Positions 46,484-55,319 of a stretch of 64,000 nucleotides of DNA are shown piece by piece. The translations under genes and the position numbers were made by a program. The number at the start of each line of letters is the position of its first letter. Position 1 is the first letter of the stretch. Below the pieces are notes generated by a model, which saw only the letters and a program-made list of their open reading frames with translations, was not told the DNA's origin and did not search any database. Source of the stretch: Actinomadura livida (GTDB taxonomy: Bacteria; Actinomycetota; Actinomycetes; Streptosporangiales; Streptosporangiaceae); assembly GCF_014648675.1 (NCBI RefSeq), contig NZ_BMRO01000010.1, positions 241,077 through 305,076 of the forward strand, given 5' to 3'.

Positions 46484-47899
46484 TCACTGGGGCAGCCGCA
46501 GGACGAAGCGGGCGCCGGGCTGGCCGTCGGGGCGGTCGGTGAGCACCAGCGTGCCGCGGTGCGCCTCGGCGATGTCGCGCGAGATCGCCAATCCGAGGCC
46601 GGTCCCGCCGGCGTCGCGGTGCCGGCCCTGCGCGAGCCGGGTGAAGCGCTCGAACACCCGCTCGCGGTCCTCGGGCGGGATGCCGTTGCCGTCGTCGATG
46701 ACCTCGACCACCGCGGTGGCGGGCGGTTCCGGGCGCAGGACCACGGTCACCTCGCGGGCGGCGTGCCGGTCGGCGTTGTCGATCAGGTTCCGCAGCAGGC
46801 GCGCCAGCTCGTTGCGGCCGCCCCTGACCGTCACCGATCCCTCCGACAGGACCGTCACCTGGGTGCGCCGGGGACGGGTCAGCACCTCCTGGTCCGTCAG
46901 CTCGGTGAGGTCCACCGGCTCGCGCTCGAAGTTCCGGTCGGCCTCCAGGCGGGCCAGTGCGAGCAGGTCGTCCACCACCGCGGTGAGCCGGTCGGTGTTG
47001 TCCAGGATGGCCTGCATCGTCTCCTGCGGGGCGGTGTCGTCGGGCGCCGACAGCGCCAGCTCCAGCTCCATCCGGAGCGCGGCGAGCGGGCTGCGCAGCT
47101 CGTGCGAGACGTCGGTGACGAACCCGCGCTGCCGCGCGACCGCCTTCTCCAGCCGGTCGAGGGTCGCGTTGATGCTCTCGGCGAGCAGCCCCACCTCGTC
47201 GCGGCGGGGCGGCTGCGGCACCCGGCGCTCCAGGTCGGTGGCGGTGATCTCGTCCAGTTCCCGGCGGATCGCGTCGACCGGCCGGAGCGCGCGGCTCGCC
47301 GCCACCCACGTCGCGAAGGCGACCAGGCCGGTGACGACCGGGACGCCGAGGATGAACAGGGCCGCCGGCAGCGGCCGCGGAAGCAGGCTCGGCACGGGTT
47401 CCAGCACGAAGACGAACACCGCGCCCCGGCCGAAGCCCACGCGGTACTCGACGATGATGAAGCACTCCCCGCCGGGCGCGTCGACCTCGCAGCTCCGGCC
47501 GTCCCGGCGGTCGTCGGTCGACTCGGGCGGCGGGAACCGGACCGGCTGCCGCCCCGCCATCTCCGGCGTGGCTGCGAGCACGCGGCCGTTCAGGTCCACC
47601 ACTTGCTGGAGACTGCCGTCGGGCGCGGCGATCCGGTCCGTCAGGCGACCGGTGGCGATCAGCGTCGCGGTCTTGCGCCCCTCGCGCGCCATCTCCACCA
47701 CGGTGTCGCTGACCGCCTGCTGCCTGACCATGAACAGCAGCACGACGCACAGCACCGTCGAGAGGATCAGGGCGACGAGCCCGGACGTGATCGTCACCCG
47801 GATGCGGATCTCCGGGTGACGCAGCACCGCCCGCCAGATCCGGCGGCTCAGGCCCGCCGTCCTGGGCCGGACACGTATGACGACCTCCCGGGGACGCAT
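46484..47899 (-). CDS. HAMP-domain sensor histidine kinase without adjacent response regulator
   Basis: A 471-residue membrane sensor kinase. One helix at about 35-57, an extracytoplasmic domain (about 58-165) with two cysteines in RSCEVDAPGGECF, and a second helix near 170-195 precede a HAMP domain. The HisKA box VSHELRSPLAALR carries phospho-accepting His264; N, G1 and G2 boxes follow (NLIDNADRHA, DDGNGIPPEDRERVFERF, GTGLGLAI). I place the start at 47899 (ATG): the frame is open to 47971, but that ATG lies within a terminator hairpin belonging to the upstream gene. No response-regulator gene is next to it. The signal is unknown; a disulfide-sensitive sensor domain is possible. Confidence 0.9.
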   Translation of the reverse strand: MRPREVVIRVRPRTAGLSRRIWRAVLRHPEIRIRVTITSGLVALILSTVLCVVLLFMVRQQAVSDTVVEMAREGRKTATLIATGRLTDRIAAPDGSLQQVVDLNGRVLAATPEMAGRQPVRFPPPESTDDRRDGRSCEVDAPGGECFIIVEYRVGFGRGAVFVFVLEPVPSLLPRPLPAALFILGVPVVTGLVAFATWVAASRALRPVDAIRRELDEITATDLERRVPQPPRRDEVGLLAESINATLDRLEKAVARQRGFVTDVSHELRSPLAALRMELELALSAPDDTAPQETMQAILDNTDRLTAVVDDLLALARLEADRNFEREPVDLTELTDQEVLTRPRRTQVTVLSEGSVTVRGGRNELARLLRNLIDNADRHAAREVTVVLRPEPPATAVVEVIDDGNGIPPEDRERVFERFTRLAQGRHRDAGGTGLGLAISRDIAEAHRGTLVLTDRPDGQPGARFVLRLPQ

Positions 47900-47962
47900 T
47901 TGCAGGTTCCCGAGGTTTCTTGCCGGAACGGGGCAAACACGACCGTGGGTGGCGGGTAAAGG

Positions 47963-47998
47963 ATCGTCCATGCCCGGCCCCCGCCGGGCATGGACGAT
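47963..47998 (-). terminator. Perfect hairpin terminator after the second TauE gene
   Basis: Perfect 16-base arms ATCGTCCATGCCCGGC (47963-47978) and GCCGGGCATGGACGAT (47983-47998) with a CCCC loop, 41 bases past the TauE stop, followed on the minus strand by CTTTACCC. It should end the TauE transcript and separates it from the sensor kinase. Confidence 0.85.
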
Positions 47999-48038
47999 GA
48001 GGGGTGTGCGCGCCGGTGACGGCGCGTCAGGTGGTGCC

Positions 48039-48977
48039 TCAGGTGGCGGTGGGGGCGGCGGCCTTCCCGGCGTCGGGGGTGCTGCCGCCCTCGTCTTCGG
48101 GCGACTCGGTGACGCGCTCGGCCAGGTGCCGCCGGATCGAGTAGGTCAGCGCCGCCGCCCAGATCGCGTAGATGAAGACGTAGAAGATCCACCGGACGCC
48201 GTCCGAGGCGTCGATCCAGTCGCTGCGCAGCAGCGTGCGGGTGTTGGTGAGGATGATGACCCCGCCGACCGCGCTGCCGAGGACGCGCGGCGGGATGTGC
48301 CGGACGAGCCAGGCGGCGATCGGGGCCGCGATCAGCCCGCCGATCAGCAGCGCGGCCACCCAGGTGAAGTTGACCCCCTCGGAGCCGATGCCGATGATGA
48401 AGCCGATGCTGGCGGACACGGCGATGAGGAACTCGCTGGTGTCGATGGAGCCGATGGTCTTGCGGGGCTCCAGGCGGCCGCTGGCCAGGATGGCCGGGGT
48501 GCCGACGGGCCCCCATCCGCCGCCGCCGGTGGAGTCGACGAAGCCCGCGACGAGGCCGAGCGGGCCGAGGAACCGCTTGCGCAGCGGGCTGCCGAGCCGG
48601 TCGGTGCGGATCCCCCGGAGGGTGAAGCGGACCAGGATGTAGGTGCCGAGCGTCAGCAGGATGATCGCCATCACCGGCCCGGCGGCCTCGGTGGAGAGCC
48701 CGGACAGGAACGTGGCGCCGGCGAACGCGCCGACGCTGCCGGGGACGCCGATCTTGGCGACGACGCCCCAGTCGACGTTGCCGAACTTCCAGTGGGAGGC
48801 GCCCGAGGCCAGCGTGGTCCCGATCTCGGCCAGGTGGACGGTGGCGGACGCGGCGGCCGGGTTGGTGCCGATGGCGAGCAGCAGCGTCGTCGAGGTGACG
48901 CCGTAGGCCATGCCCAGACTGCCGTCGACGAGCTGGGCGCCCAGGCCGACAAGGGCGAGCAGGACGAGTTTTCGCAC
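48039..48977 (-). CDS. TauE/SafE family permease (second copy in window)
   Basis: A 312-residue membrane protein with about eight helices and the family motifs GAQLVDGSLGMAYG near 13-26 and GFVDSTGGGGWGPVG near 145-159. It belongs to a different branch from the 33202 protein. The substrate is probably a sulfur oxyanion or another small anion. The GTG at 48977 has GAGGTG five bases upstream. The upstream region has a promoter with a palindromic operator (49013-49069), so it seems individually regulated, and a perfect terminator follows. Confidence 0.85.
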   Translation of the reverse strand: MRKLVLLALVGLGAQLVDGSLGMAYGVTSTTLLLAIGTNPAAASATVHLAEIGTTLASGASHWKFGNVDWGVVAKIGVPGSVGAFAGATFLSGLSTEAAGPVMAIILLTLGTYILVRFTLRGIRTDRLGSPLRKRFLGPLGLVAGFVDSTGGGGWGPVGTPAILASGRLEPRKTIGSIDTSEFLIAVSASIGFIIGIGSEGVNFTWVAALLIGGLIAAPIAAWLVRHIPPRVLGSAVGGVIILTNTRTLLRSDWIDASDGVRWIFYVFIYAIWAAALTYSIRRHLAERVTESPEDEGGSTPDAGKAAAPTAT

Positions 48978-49012
48978 GGGTTCACCTCGGGAGGTGCAGG
49001 AGGAGGGATTTC

Positions 49013-49069
49013 CTACTAATCAGGTTCAGATACTTGTTTAGTAGACAATGTAGGGATTGTGCACGTCAA
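49013..49069 (-). promoter_or_regulatory. Promoter with palindromic operator for the TauE gene
   Basis: Reading the minus strand, a TTGACG -35 box (49069-49064) is followed after 18 bases by TCTACT (49045-49040) as -10. A palindrome with 7-base arms CTACTAA and TTAGTAG (49013-49019 and 49038-49044) covers the -10 and the start-site region, where a repressor would act. The region is noticeably AT-richer than its surroundings. Confidence 0.5.
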
Positions 49070-49213
49070 GTCGCCGCCGGCCGGCCGGGGGAACTTCGCG
49101 GCGAATCCGGGCAACGGGCGTGCCCGATGAGCGGCGCGCGGGCCGCGCGGATAGGCTCGGTGCTCGCACGAGACCGCTGAAAACAGACCACTCGCACCAC
49201 CAGGGGGTTCCCC

Positions 49214-50497
49214 GTGTCGTCGATCGAGGCCGTACTCGCCCGGGAGATCCTCGACTCCCGCGGCAATCCGACCGTCGAGGTCGAGGTCCTGCTCGCCGAT
49301 GGGACCGAGGCGCACGCCGCCGTGCCGAGCGGAGCCTCCACCGGCCAGTTCGAGGCCGTCGAGCTGCGCGACGGCGGGGAGCGCTACGGGGGCAAGGGCG
49401 TCCGGGACGCGGTCAAGAGCGTCAACGAGACCATCGACGAGAAGCTCGTCGGGTACCCGGCCTCCGACCAGCGGCTGATCGACCAGCTGCTCATCGACCT
49501 CGACGGCACGCCCGCCAAGTCGGCCCTCGGCGCCAACGCGATCCTCGGCGTCAGCCTGGCGGTCGCCAAGGCCGCCGCCGACTCCGCGGGCCTGCCGCTG
49601 TTCCGCTACGTGGGCGGCCCGAACGCGCATCTGCTGCCCGTCCCGATGATGAACATCCTGAACGGCGGCGCGCACGCCGACACCAACGTCGACATCCAGG
49701 AGTTCATGGTCGCGCCGATCGGCGCGGCGACCTTCGCCGAGGCGCTGCGCTGGGGTGCCGAGACCTACCACGCGCTGAAGTCGGTGCTGAAGTCCAAGGG
49801 CCTGAACACCGGGCTCGGCGACGAGGGCGGGTTCGCCCCCGAGCTGCCGAGCAACCGCGACGCGCTCGACCTCATCATGGAGGCGATCCGCAATGCGGGC
49901 TTCACCCCCGGCCGCGACATCGCGCTCGCCCTGGACGTCGCCGCCACCGAGTTCCACGCCGACGGCCGGTACACGTTCGAGGGCGTCGAGCGGACCGCCG
50001 ACGACATGGCCGCCTACTACGGCGAGCTGATCAGCGAGTACCCCCTGGTCTCCATCGAGGACCCCCTCGACGAGGAGGACTGGACCGGCTGGGAGGGCCT
50101 CACCGCCGCGGTCGGCGACCGCGTCCAGATCGTCGGCGACGACCTGTTCGTCACCAACCCCGAGCGCCTGGACCGCGGCATCAAGTCCCGCGCCGCCAAC
50201 GCCCTGCTGGTCAAGGTCAACCAGATCGGCACGCTGAGCGAGACGCTCGACGCGGTCTCGCTCGCGCAGACCAGCGGGTACCGCTGCATGATGAGCCACC
50301 GGTCCGGCGAGACCGAGGACACCACGATCGCCGACCTGGCCGTCGCGACCAACTGCGGCCAGATCAAGACCGGTGCCCCCGCGCGCAGCGACCGGGTCGC
50401 CAAGTACAACCAGCTGCTGCGCATCGAGGAGCTGCTGGACGACGCCGCCCGCTACGCCGGCGCCGCCGCGTTCCCGCGCTTCGACGCGCAGGGCTGA
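49214..50497 (+). CDS. eno: Enolase
   Basis: Converts 2-phosphoglycerate to phosphoenolpyruvate in glycolysis; also a common RNA-degradosome and surface protein. Family landmarks are REILDSRGNPTVEVEV at the N terminus, SGASTGQFEA (S39-like metal loop), GDEGGFAPEL, the IEDPLDEEDW metal ligand segment, LLVKVNQIG with the catalytic lysine and MMSHRSGETEDTTIADLAV. 427 residues is normal. The start is GTG with GGGGG upstream. Its stop overlaps the start of the next gene by one base. Confidence 0.97.
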   Translation: MSSIEAVLAREILDSRGNPTVEVEVLLADGTEAHAAVPSGASTGQFEAVELRDGGERYGGKGVRDAVKSVNETIDEKLVGYPASDQRLIDQLLIDLDGTPAKSALGANAILGVSLAVAKAAADSAGLPLFRYVGGPNAHLLPVPMMNILNGGAHADTNVDIQEFMVAPIGAATFAEALRWGAETYHALKSVLKSKGLNTGLGDEGGFAPELPSNRDALDLIMEAIRNAGFTPGRDIALALDVAATEFHADGRYTFEGVERTADDMAAYYGELISEYPLVSIEDPLDEEDWTGWEGLTAAVGDRVQIVGDDLFVTNPERLDRGIKSRAANALLVKVNQIGTLSETLDAVSLAQTSGYRCMMSHRSGETEDTTIADLAVATNCGQIKTGAPARSDRVAKYNQLLRIEELLDDAARYAGAAAFPRFDAQG

Positions 50498-50958
50498 TGG
50501 CGCGGGGCGACGACCGCCGCGCCGACGGGCCCCACGACGGCCCCGCGGACGGCGAGGACGGCCGGCCGGACGGCATGCGCCGGGGCAACCCGGCGCTGAC
50601 CAGCCGTGCCGCCATCCTCGCCGTGGTGGTCTGCGCGATCGCGCTGAGCCTGGCCTATCCGGTCCGGGAGTACATCGCGCAGCGGCAGGAGATCGCCGAG
50701 CTCCGGCAGAAGGAGGCGGTGGCCCGCCGGCAGGTGGAGATTCTCGCCCAACGCAAGCAGCAACTTGGCGACAAGTCGTACATTGAGCGTGAGGCGACGC
50801 GAAGACTCCATTACTGCCGTCCTGCCGTAAAGTGCTACATCGTGCTGGACGGTGGCGGGGACGGCGGCCGGCAGGCGCAGAAGGGCGGCCCGACGAGCAG
50901 GCCGCCGTGGTACGAGACGCTGTGGCGGTCGGTGGAGGCGGCCGACAGGCCGCGCTGA
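50497..50958 (+). CDS. FtsB/DivIC-like septum formation initiator
   Basis: A 153-residue bitopic membrane protein of the division complex. A hydrophilic Asp/Gly-rich cytoplasmic part (1-30) leads into a transmembrane helix at about 38-57. An extracytoplasmic coiled coil (about 60-95, IAQRQEIAELRQKEAVARR) and a short globular end (YIEREATRRLHYCRPAVKCY) follow. It would bridge FtsL and FtsQ or their equivalents. Its ATG overlaps the enolase stop by one base (TGATG); eno-divIC-DUF501-ppx is a usual actinobacterial order. Confidence 0.9.
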   Translation: MARGDDRRADGPHDGPADGEDGRPDGMRRGNPALTSRAAILAVVVCAIALSLAYPVREYIAQRQEIAELRQKEAVARRQVEILAQRKQQLGDKSYIEREATRRLHYCRPAVKCYIVLDGGGDGGRQAQKGGPTSRPPWYETLWRSVEAADRPR

Positions 50959-50981
50959 CCCGTCCGCGGGTGGGGACGCAG

Positions 50982-51575
50982 ATGAAGGAAGCAGGTGACC
51001 GGGCCGCGGTGGCGGACGCTGACAGGGCGGCGGTCGCGGCCCAGCTCGGGCGGGAGCCGCGCGGCGTGCGCGCGGTGGCGAGCCGCTGCCCGTGCGGGCT
51101 GCCCGCCGTGATCGAGACGGCCCCGAGGCTCCCGGACGGGACGCCCTTTCCCACGCTGTTCTACCTGACCTGCCCGAAGGCCGCCTCGGCCATCGGGACC
51201 CTGGAGGGAAGCGGTGTCATGCGCGAGATGCAGGACCGGCTCGCCGGCGACCCGAAGCTGAGGGCCGCCTACACCGCGGCCCACGAGGACTACCTGCGCC
51301 GCCGCGACGAGGCCGCCCGCGACGAGGGCGTCGAGCCGCTGCCGGCGGGCATGCAGAGCGCGGGCGGCATGCCCGAGCGGGTCAAGTGCCTGCACGCCCT
51401 CATCGCCCACGAGCTGGCGGTTCCCGGCGTCAACCCGTTCGGGCGGGAGGGCCTGGAGGCGCTTGCGGAGTGGTGGCGGTCCGGCCCCTGCGTCCGGCCG
51501 GACACCGCCGACACCGCCGACACCGCCGACACTGACGACGCCGCCGGCACCGGCGGCGAGGGGGAGGCCCGGTGA
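50982..51575 (+). CDS. DUF501 family protein
   Basis: A 197-residue cytoplasmic protein of a family found between the septum initiator and ppx in actinobacteria. The conserved core includes RCPCGLPAVIETAPRLPDG, PFPTLFYLTCPKAA and a late ERVKCLHALIAHELA segment; the cysteines and histidine could bind metal. The C terminus carries a DTADTADTADTDD stretch encoded by 9-base repeats. Function is unknown. Its stop overlaps the ppx start by four bases. Confidence 0.88.
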   Translation: MKEAGDRAAVADADRAAVAAQLGREPRGVRAVASRCPCGLPAVIETAPRLPDGTPFPTLFYLTCPKAASAIGTLEGSGVMREMQDRLAGDPKLRAAYTAAHEDYLRRRDEAARDEGVEPLPAGMQSAGGMPERVKCLHALIAHELAVPGVNPFGREGLEALAEWWRSGPCVRPDTADTADTADTDDAAGTGGEGEAR

Positions 51576-52519
51576 CGCGCGTCGCGGCCGTCGACTGCGG
51601 CACCAACTCCGTCCGCCTCCTGATCGCCGACATCGCGCCCGGCGAGGGCGGCGGGACGCTGACCGACGTCGAGCGCCGGATGGAGATCGTCCGGCTCGGC
51701 GAGGGCGTCGACGAGACCGGGCGGCTGTCGCCCGCCGCGCTGGAGCGGACGTTCACCGCGATGCGCGGGTACGCCGACCTGATCGAGCGGCACGGCGCGC
51801 GGGCCGGGCACGGCCCGGTCAAGACGCGGGTCGTGGCGACCAGTGCGACCCGCGACGCGGAGAACCGGGCCGACTTCGTCAGCGGCGTCGTCGACATCTT
51901 CGGCGTCGTCCCCGAGGTGATCAGCGGGGACGAGGAGGCCGAGCTGTCGTTCGCCGGCGCCACCCGGGAACTGGCCGCGCTGCGCCCCGCCCGCCCCTAC
52001 CTGGTGGTCGACATCGGCGGCGGCTCCACCGAGTTCGTGCTCGGCAGCTCGTCGGCCGACGCCTCGCGCTCCACCGACATCGGCTGCGTCCGGATGACCG
52101 AGCGGCATCTGCGCGACGACCCGCCGACGCCGCTGCAGATCTCCGGCGCCGCCGCCGACATCGACGCGGCGCTCGCCTCCGTCCGCGAGGCCGTCCCGGT
52201 GGACGAGGCGCGCACGCTCGTCGGCCTCGCCGGGTCGGTCACCACGGTCGCCGGGATCGCGCTCGACCTCCCCGAGTACGACTCGGACCGCATCCACCTG
52301 TCGCGGGTCACCGCCACCCAGGTGCACGAGGTGACGCGGCGGCTGCTGCACGCCACCCGCGCCGAACGCGCCGAGATCCCCGTCATGCACCCGGGGCGCG
52401 TCGACGTGATCGGCGCGGGCGCGCTGATCCTGGATCGGATCATGCGGGAGTACGGGTTCGGCGCGGTCGTCGTCAGCGAGCGCGACATCCTGGACGGAAT
52501 CGCCTGGTCCCTGCTCTGA
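51572..52519 (+). CDS. ppx: Ppx/GppA family exopolyphosphatase
   Basis: A short-form (315-residue) actin-like phosphatase of the Ppx/GppA family that hydrolyses polyphosphate ends and/or pppGpp. Signature segments are VDCGTNSVRLLIAD at the N terminus (phosphate 1), VVATSATRDAEN, VDIGGGSTEFVLG (phosphate 2) and GLAGSVTTVAGIAL. The HD-like C-terminal domain of the long form is absent, as in actinobacterial Ppx1/Ppx2. The GTG start overlaps the DUF501 stop (GTGA). Confidence 0.92.
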   Translation: MTRVAAVDCGTNSVRLLIADIAPGEGGGTLTDVERRMEIVRLGEGVDETGRLSPAALERTFTAMRGYADLIERHGARAGHGPVKTRVVATSATRDAENRADFVSGVVDIFGVVPEVISGDEEAELSFAGATRELAALRPARPYLVVDIGGGSTEFVLGSSSADASRSTDIGCVRMTERHLRDDPPTPLQISGAAADIDAALASVREAVPVDEARTLVGLAGSVTTVAGIALDLPEYDSDRIHLSRVTATQVHEVTRRLLHATRAERAEIPVMHPGRVDVIGAGALILDRIMREYGFGAVVVSERDILDGIAWSLL

Positions 52520-52536
52520 CCCGCCCGCTCAGCGCC

Positions 52537-53334
52537 TCATCCCCTGAGCCGGGCCAGCAGCGCCGGGATCAGGACCGCGTTCGGGTTCTGCTGCGGGACG
52601 TAGAGGATCGGCGAGGAGCTGCTGGCCTGCTGGATCCACACCCGGCCGCTGTCCACGGTCGCGCCCGCGATGGCCGACCAGCTCAGCGACACCCGGTTGC
52701 CGCGGACGCCGCCCGGATGGAACGTCAGGCCCTGCGCCACGTCGATCGACTCGCCCGCCCGGACCCGTCCGGCGAGCTCGGCCACGAGCCGCGGCTCGGC
52801 GTACTCCTGGCACAGCTGGATCAGCCGCCCCCACACCTGCTCCGGCTCGCCCTGCCCCGGGCCGGGGGCCATCGCGGCGGGGGACAGGGCGTCGGGTTCG
52901 ATGACGACCTCGACGCGGGGGCCGGAGCGAAACGGGTACCGGCCCGCCTGGAAGATCCACTGGGTGCCCGGGCCCTGGCCGGATCCGGCCGGTCGCCGCG
53001 CCGCCCAGTACGCCACCCACTCCACGTGCGGCCAGGCCAGCGAGGTGTTCCCGTAGGCGACGATCTGGTCGTCGGCGTGCAGGTGGAGGCCGTGGACCAG
53101 CACGCCGAGCGGCTGGACCGCGGGCCGCGAGCCCCAGCTCGCCCGCTGGACGTGCGGGGCGGCGTAGGTCGCCGCCGGGGCCTGCTCCTCGTGCGCCGGC
53201 CGCTCCGGCCTGGGCAGCCGCACCCGCGGCGGGCGGGCCGGCTCGGGGTTGAGGCGCTCGGTCCAGCTCTGCCCGTCCCACCAGCGCAGGCTGCCCGTGC
53301 CGTAGGGGTCTGGATACCAGCCCGGTTGCGACAC
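52537..53334 (-). CDS. DUF2510-containing protein
   Basis: A 265-residue cytoplasmic protein. The N terminus is a DUF2510 domain (PGWYPDPYGTGSLRWWDG, then QSWTERL), a short Trp-rich domain common in actinobacteria. The remaining about 200 residues show no familiar motif and contain repeated Trp residues and a beta-rich C terminus. The GTG at 53334 has GGAGG six bases upstream; the frame is open further but without sites. It converges on ppx (18 bases apart) and is divergent from the uracil-DNA glycosylase gene. Function unknown. Confidence 0.8.
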   Translation of the reverse strand: MSQPGWYPDPYGTGSLRWWDGQSWTERLNPEPARPPRVRLPRPERPAHEEQAPAATYAAPHVQRASWGSRPAVQPLGVLVHGLHLHADDQIVAYGNTSLAWPHVEWVAYWAARRPAGSGQGPGTQWIFQAGRYPFRSGPRVEVVIEPDALSPAAMAPGPGQGEPEQVWGRLIQLCQEYAEPRLVAELAGRVRAGESIDVAQGLTFHPGGVRGNRVSLSWSAIAGATVDSGRVWIQQASSSSPILYVPQQNPNAVLIPALLARLRG

Positions 53335-53473
53335 TGCCTGCCTCCGCTTCGCCCTCGGCGTCCGCCGGACACCCGCCTCCCCGACCGGCGAACGCATCGT
53401 ACCGATACGGCCCGGTAAAGCAGAGGTATGGGCGGAACCCGGCCACCGCCCGTGGCGTGCGACGATCGGTGGT

Positions 53474-54301
53474 ATGCCGACCGCCAACGCCCCCTTCGTG
53501 CCGCCCGGCTCCGGGTGGCCGGAGGACCCCGCCGCCCCGGACACCCCCGTCGCCCACGGCACCGGCGACGTCGTCGAGCTGGCCGCCAAGGCGCCGGACC
53601 TGGACGAGCTGTCCGCCCGGCAGTCGGTGTGCCGTGCCTGCGACCGCCTGGTGGAGTGGCGGGAGAAGGTCGCCGTCCAGCGGCGCAGGGCGTTCGCGGA
53701 CGAGGAGTACTGGGGCCGGCCCATCGCCGGATGGGGCGCGGCGGAGCCGCGGGTCCTGATCGTGGGGCTCGCCCCCGCCGCGCACGGCGGCAACCGCACC
53801 GGCCGGATCTTCACCGGCGACCGGTCGGGCGACTGGCTGTTCGCGTCGCTGCACCGGGTGGGCCTCGCGGCCCTGCCGACCAGCGTGCACGCGGGCGACG
53901 GGCAGCGGCTGATCGGCGCCCGGATGGCGGCGACGGTCCGCTGCGCGCCGCCCGACAACAAGCCGACGCCGCTGGAGCGCACGACCTGCCTGCCGTGGCT
54001 GGCCCGCGAGGTCGAGATGGTCGCGCCGAGCGTCCGCTGCATCGTGTGCCTCGGCGGCTTCGCCTGGCAGGGCGTGTGGCCGGCCCTGAAGCAGGCGGGC
54101 TACGGGGTGCCGCGGCCCAGGCCGAAGTTCGGCCACGGCGCCGAGGCCGAGCTGGTGCCGCCGCCCTCGGCGGCCCACCGCGAACCGGTGCTGCTGCTCG
54201 GCTGCTACCACCCGAGCCAGCAGAACACCTTCACCGGCCGCGTCACCGAGGACATGCTCGACACCGTCCTCACCCGCGCCCGCGACTACGGCCGTGTCTG
54301 A
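53474..54301 (+). CDS. Uracil-DNA glycosylase family 5 (UdgB type)
   Basis: Removes uracil, hypoxanthine and related lesions from DNA. Motif 1 GLAPAAHGGNRTGR near 98-111 is the family-5 form, lacking the catalytic Asp of other UDGs, and motif 2 is HPSQQNTFTGR near the C terminus. Four cysteines (CRAC at 53-56, one in VRCAPP and one in TTCLPW) fit the 4Fe-4S cluster of families 4 and 5. 275 residues. The ATG at 53474 has no clear ribosome-binding site and may be leaderless or weakly translated. It converges with the DUF4232-like gene. Confidence 0.92.
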   Translation: MPTANAPFVPPGSGWPEDPAAPDTPVAHGTGDVVELAAKAPDLDELSARQSVCRACDRLVEWREKVAVQRRRAFADEEYWGRPIAGWGAAEPRVLIVGLAPAAHGGNRTGRIFTGDRSGDWLFASLHRVGLAALPTSVHAGDGQRLIGARMAATVRCAPPDNKPTPLERTTCLPWLAREVEMVAPSVRCIVCLGGFAWQGVWPALKQAGYGVPRPRPKFGHGAEAELVPPPSAAHREPVLLLGCYHPSQQNTFTGRVTEDMLDTVLTRARDYGRV

Positions 54302-54339
54302 CGCGGTCTCGGGGAGCCGCGCGAGCGCACGTCATCGGC

Positions 54340-55086
54340 TCAGCCGCCCGTCGGGTTCGCCGTCAGGGGAGTGAGCGAGATGTCGCCGTGCTGGCAGACC
54401 GCGCCGTAAAGCCAGGGCGCCTCCAGCTGCCGGGTCTCGTCCGGCGGGACGATCTTCAGGGCGTTCGCGGTGGGCCGGCACGGGACGCCCTCGTCCGCGG
54501 CCGTTTCCGACGTCCAGTACAACCGCTCGTAGGCCCGGCCCCCGCTGGGAAGGGTGACCGTCTGCGGCGTGCCGTGGCGCAGGACGTTCGTGTGGACGAG
54601 CCCTGCGGCGTTGACCAGCTGGAGATCGGACCAGCCGCGGACCGTGCAGGTCGTCCCGGACGTGTTGGTCAGGACCAGCGTCACGTAGCGGTTCGTCTCG
54701 ATGAAGTACCTGTTGATGAGGCTCGCGCTCAGCATGGCGCCGGTGCAGCGCGGCCCTCCGGCACCGGCTCCGGCGACCCCGGGCGCCTCGCCGGCGGGCG
54801 CCTCACCGCCCGGGCCGCCGGCCTTCCCGCCGCCAGGGGGGCCGGTGGTGGGCGCGTCGACGGCCGACGGCGTGCCCGAGGGCGCTCCCGTCCCGGGAGA
54901 GCCGGGCTCCGTGCCCGTGCCCGAGCCGGGGGCGCCGGCGGTCGTCGAGCCGGCCGGCGGCGCCGGGCCGCCGGCCTCGGCCGCGGCGGGACCGGCGTTC
55001 TCGGCCGGGCCGCATCCCGCGAGCGCGGTGGCGACCGCGGCGGCGGCCAGCGGCCCCCAGATGATCTTCGGCAGCGGAGTCCCCAT
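54340..55086 (-). CDS. DUF4232-like lipoprotein
   Basis: A 248-residue exported lipoprotein with lipobox ALAGC (Cys25). A long Gly/Pro/Ala/Thr-rich linker (about 28-108) spaces a C-terminal beta-sandwich domain (about 110-248) from the membrane; CTGAMLSASL, NTSGTTCTVRGW and CRPTANALKIVPP are typical of DUF4232. The paired cysteines probably form disulfides. The ATG at 55086 follows AAGGGCGAG. Function unknown. Confidence 0.85.
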   Translation of the reverse strand: MGTPLPKIIWGPLAAAAVATALAGCGPAENAGPAAAEAGGPAPPAGSTTAGAPGSGTGTEPGSPGTGAPSGTPSAVDAPTTGPPGGGKAGGPGGEAPAGEAPGVAGAGAGGPRCTGAMLSASLINRYFIETNRYVTLVLTNTSGTTCTVRGWSDLQLVNAAGLVHTNVLRHGTPQTVTLPSGGRAYERLYWTSETAADEGVPCRPTANALKIVPPDETRQLEAPWLYGAVCQHGDISLTPLTANPTGG

Positions 55087-55319
55087 GCTCGCCCTTCCCC
55101 CGTTGAGACCAGCGGACGGCGGGGCAGGGCCTGGCCGAGCGACCCGGCGGCGGGCCGGTCCCCCACCGGCCGCGCCGTTCCGGGCCGCTTGACGCCCCCG
55201 TCCGGCCCTGTCCCACCGTCTTTCTGGTGATACATCCGGTGAGATGCCGGGCCCGTCGATGAAGTTCATGAAACGGGCGAAGTGGTGAGCGGGCCACATA
55301 TCCGGGTATCGCTCCGGAC

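Noticed and set aside
47899..47971. Upstream ATG at 47971 as start of the histidine kinase
   Set aside because: That ATG is part of a perfect 16-base terminator hairpin and the extra 24 residues are not kinase-like; 47899 is preferred.
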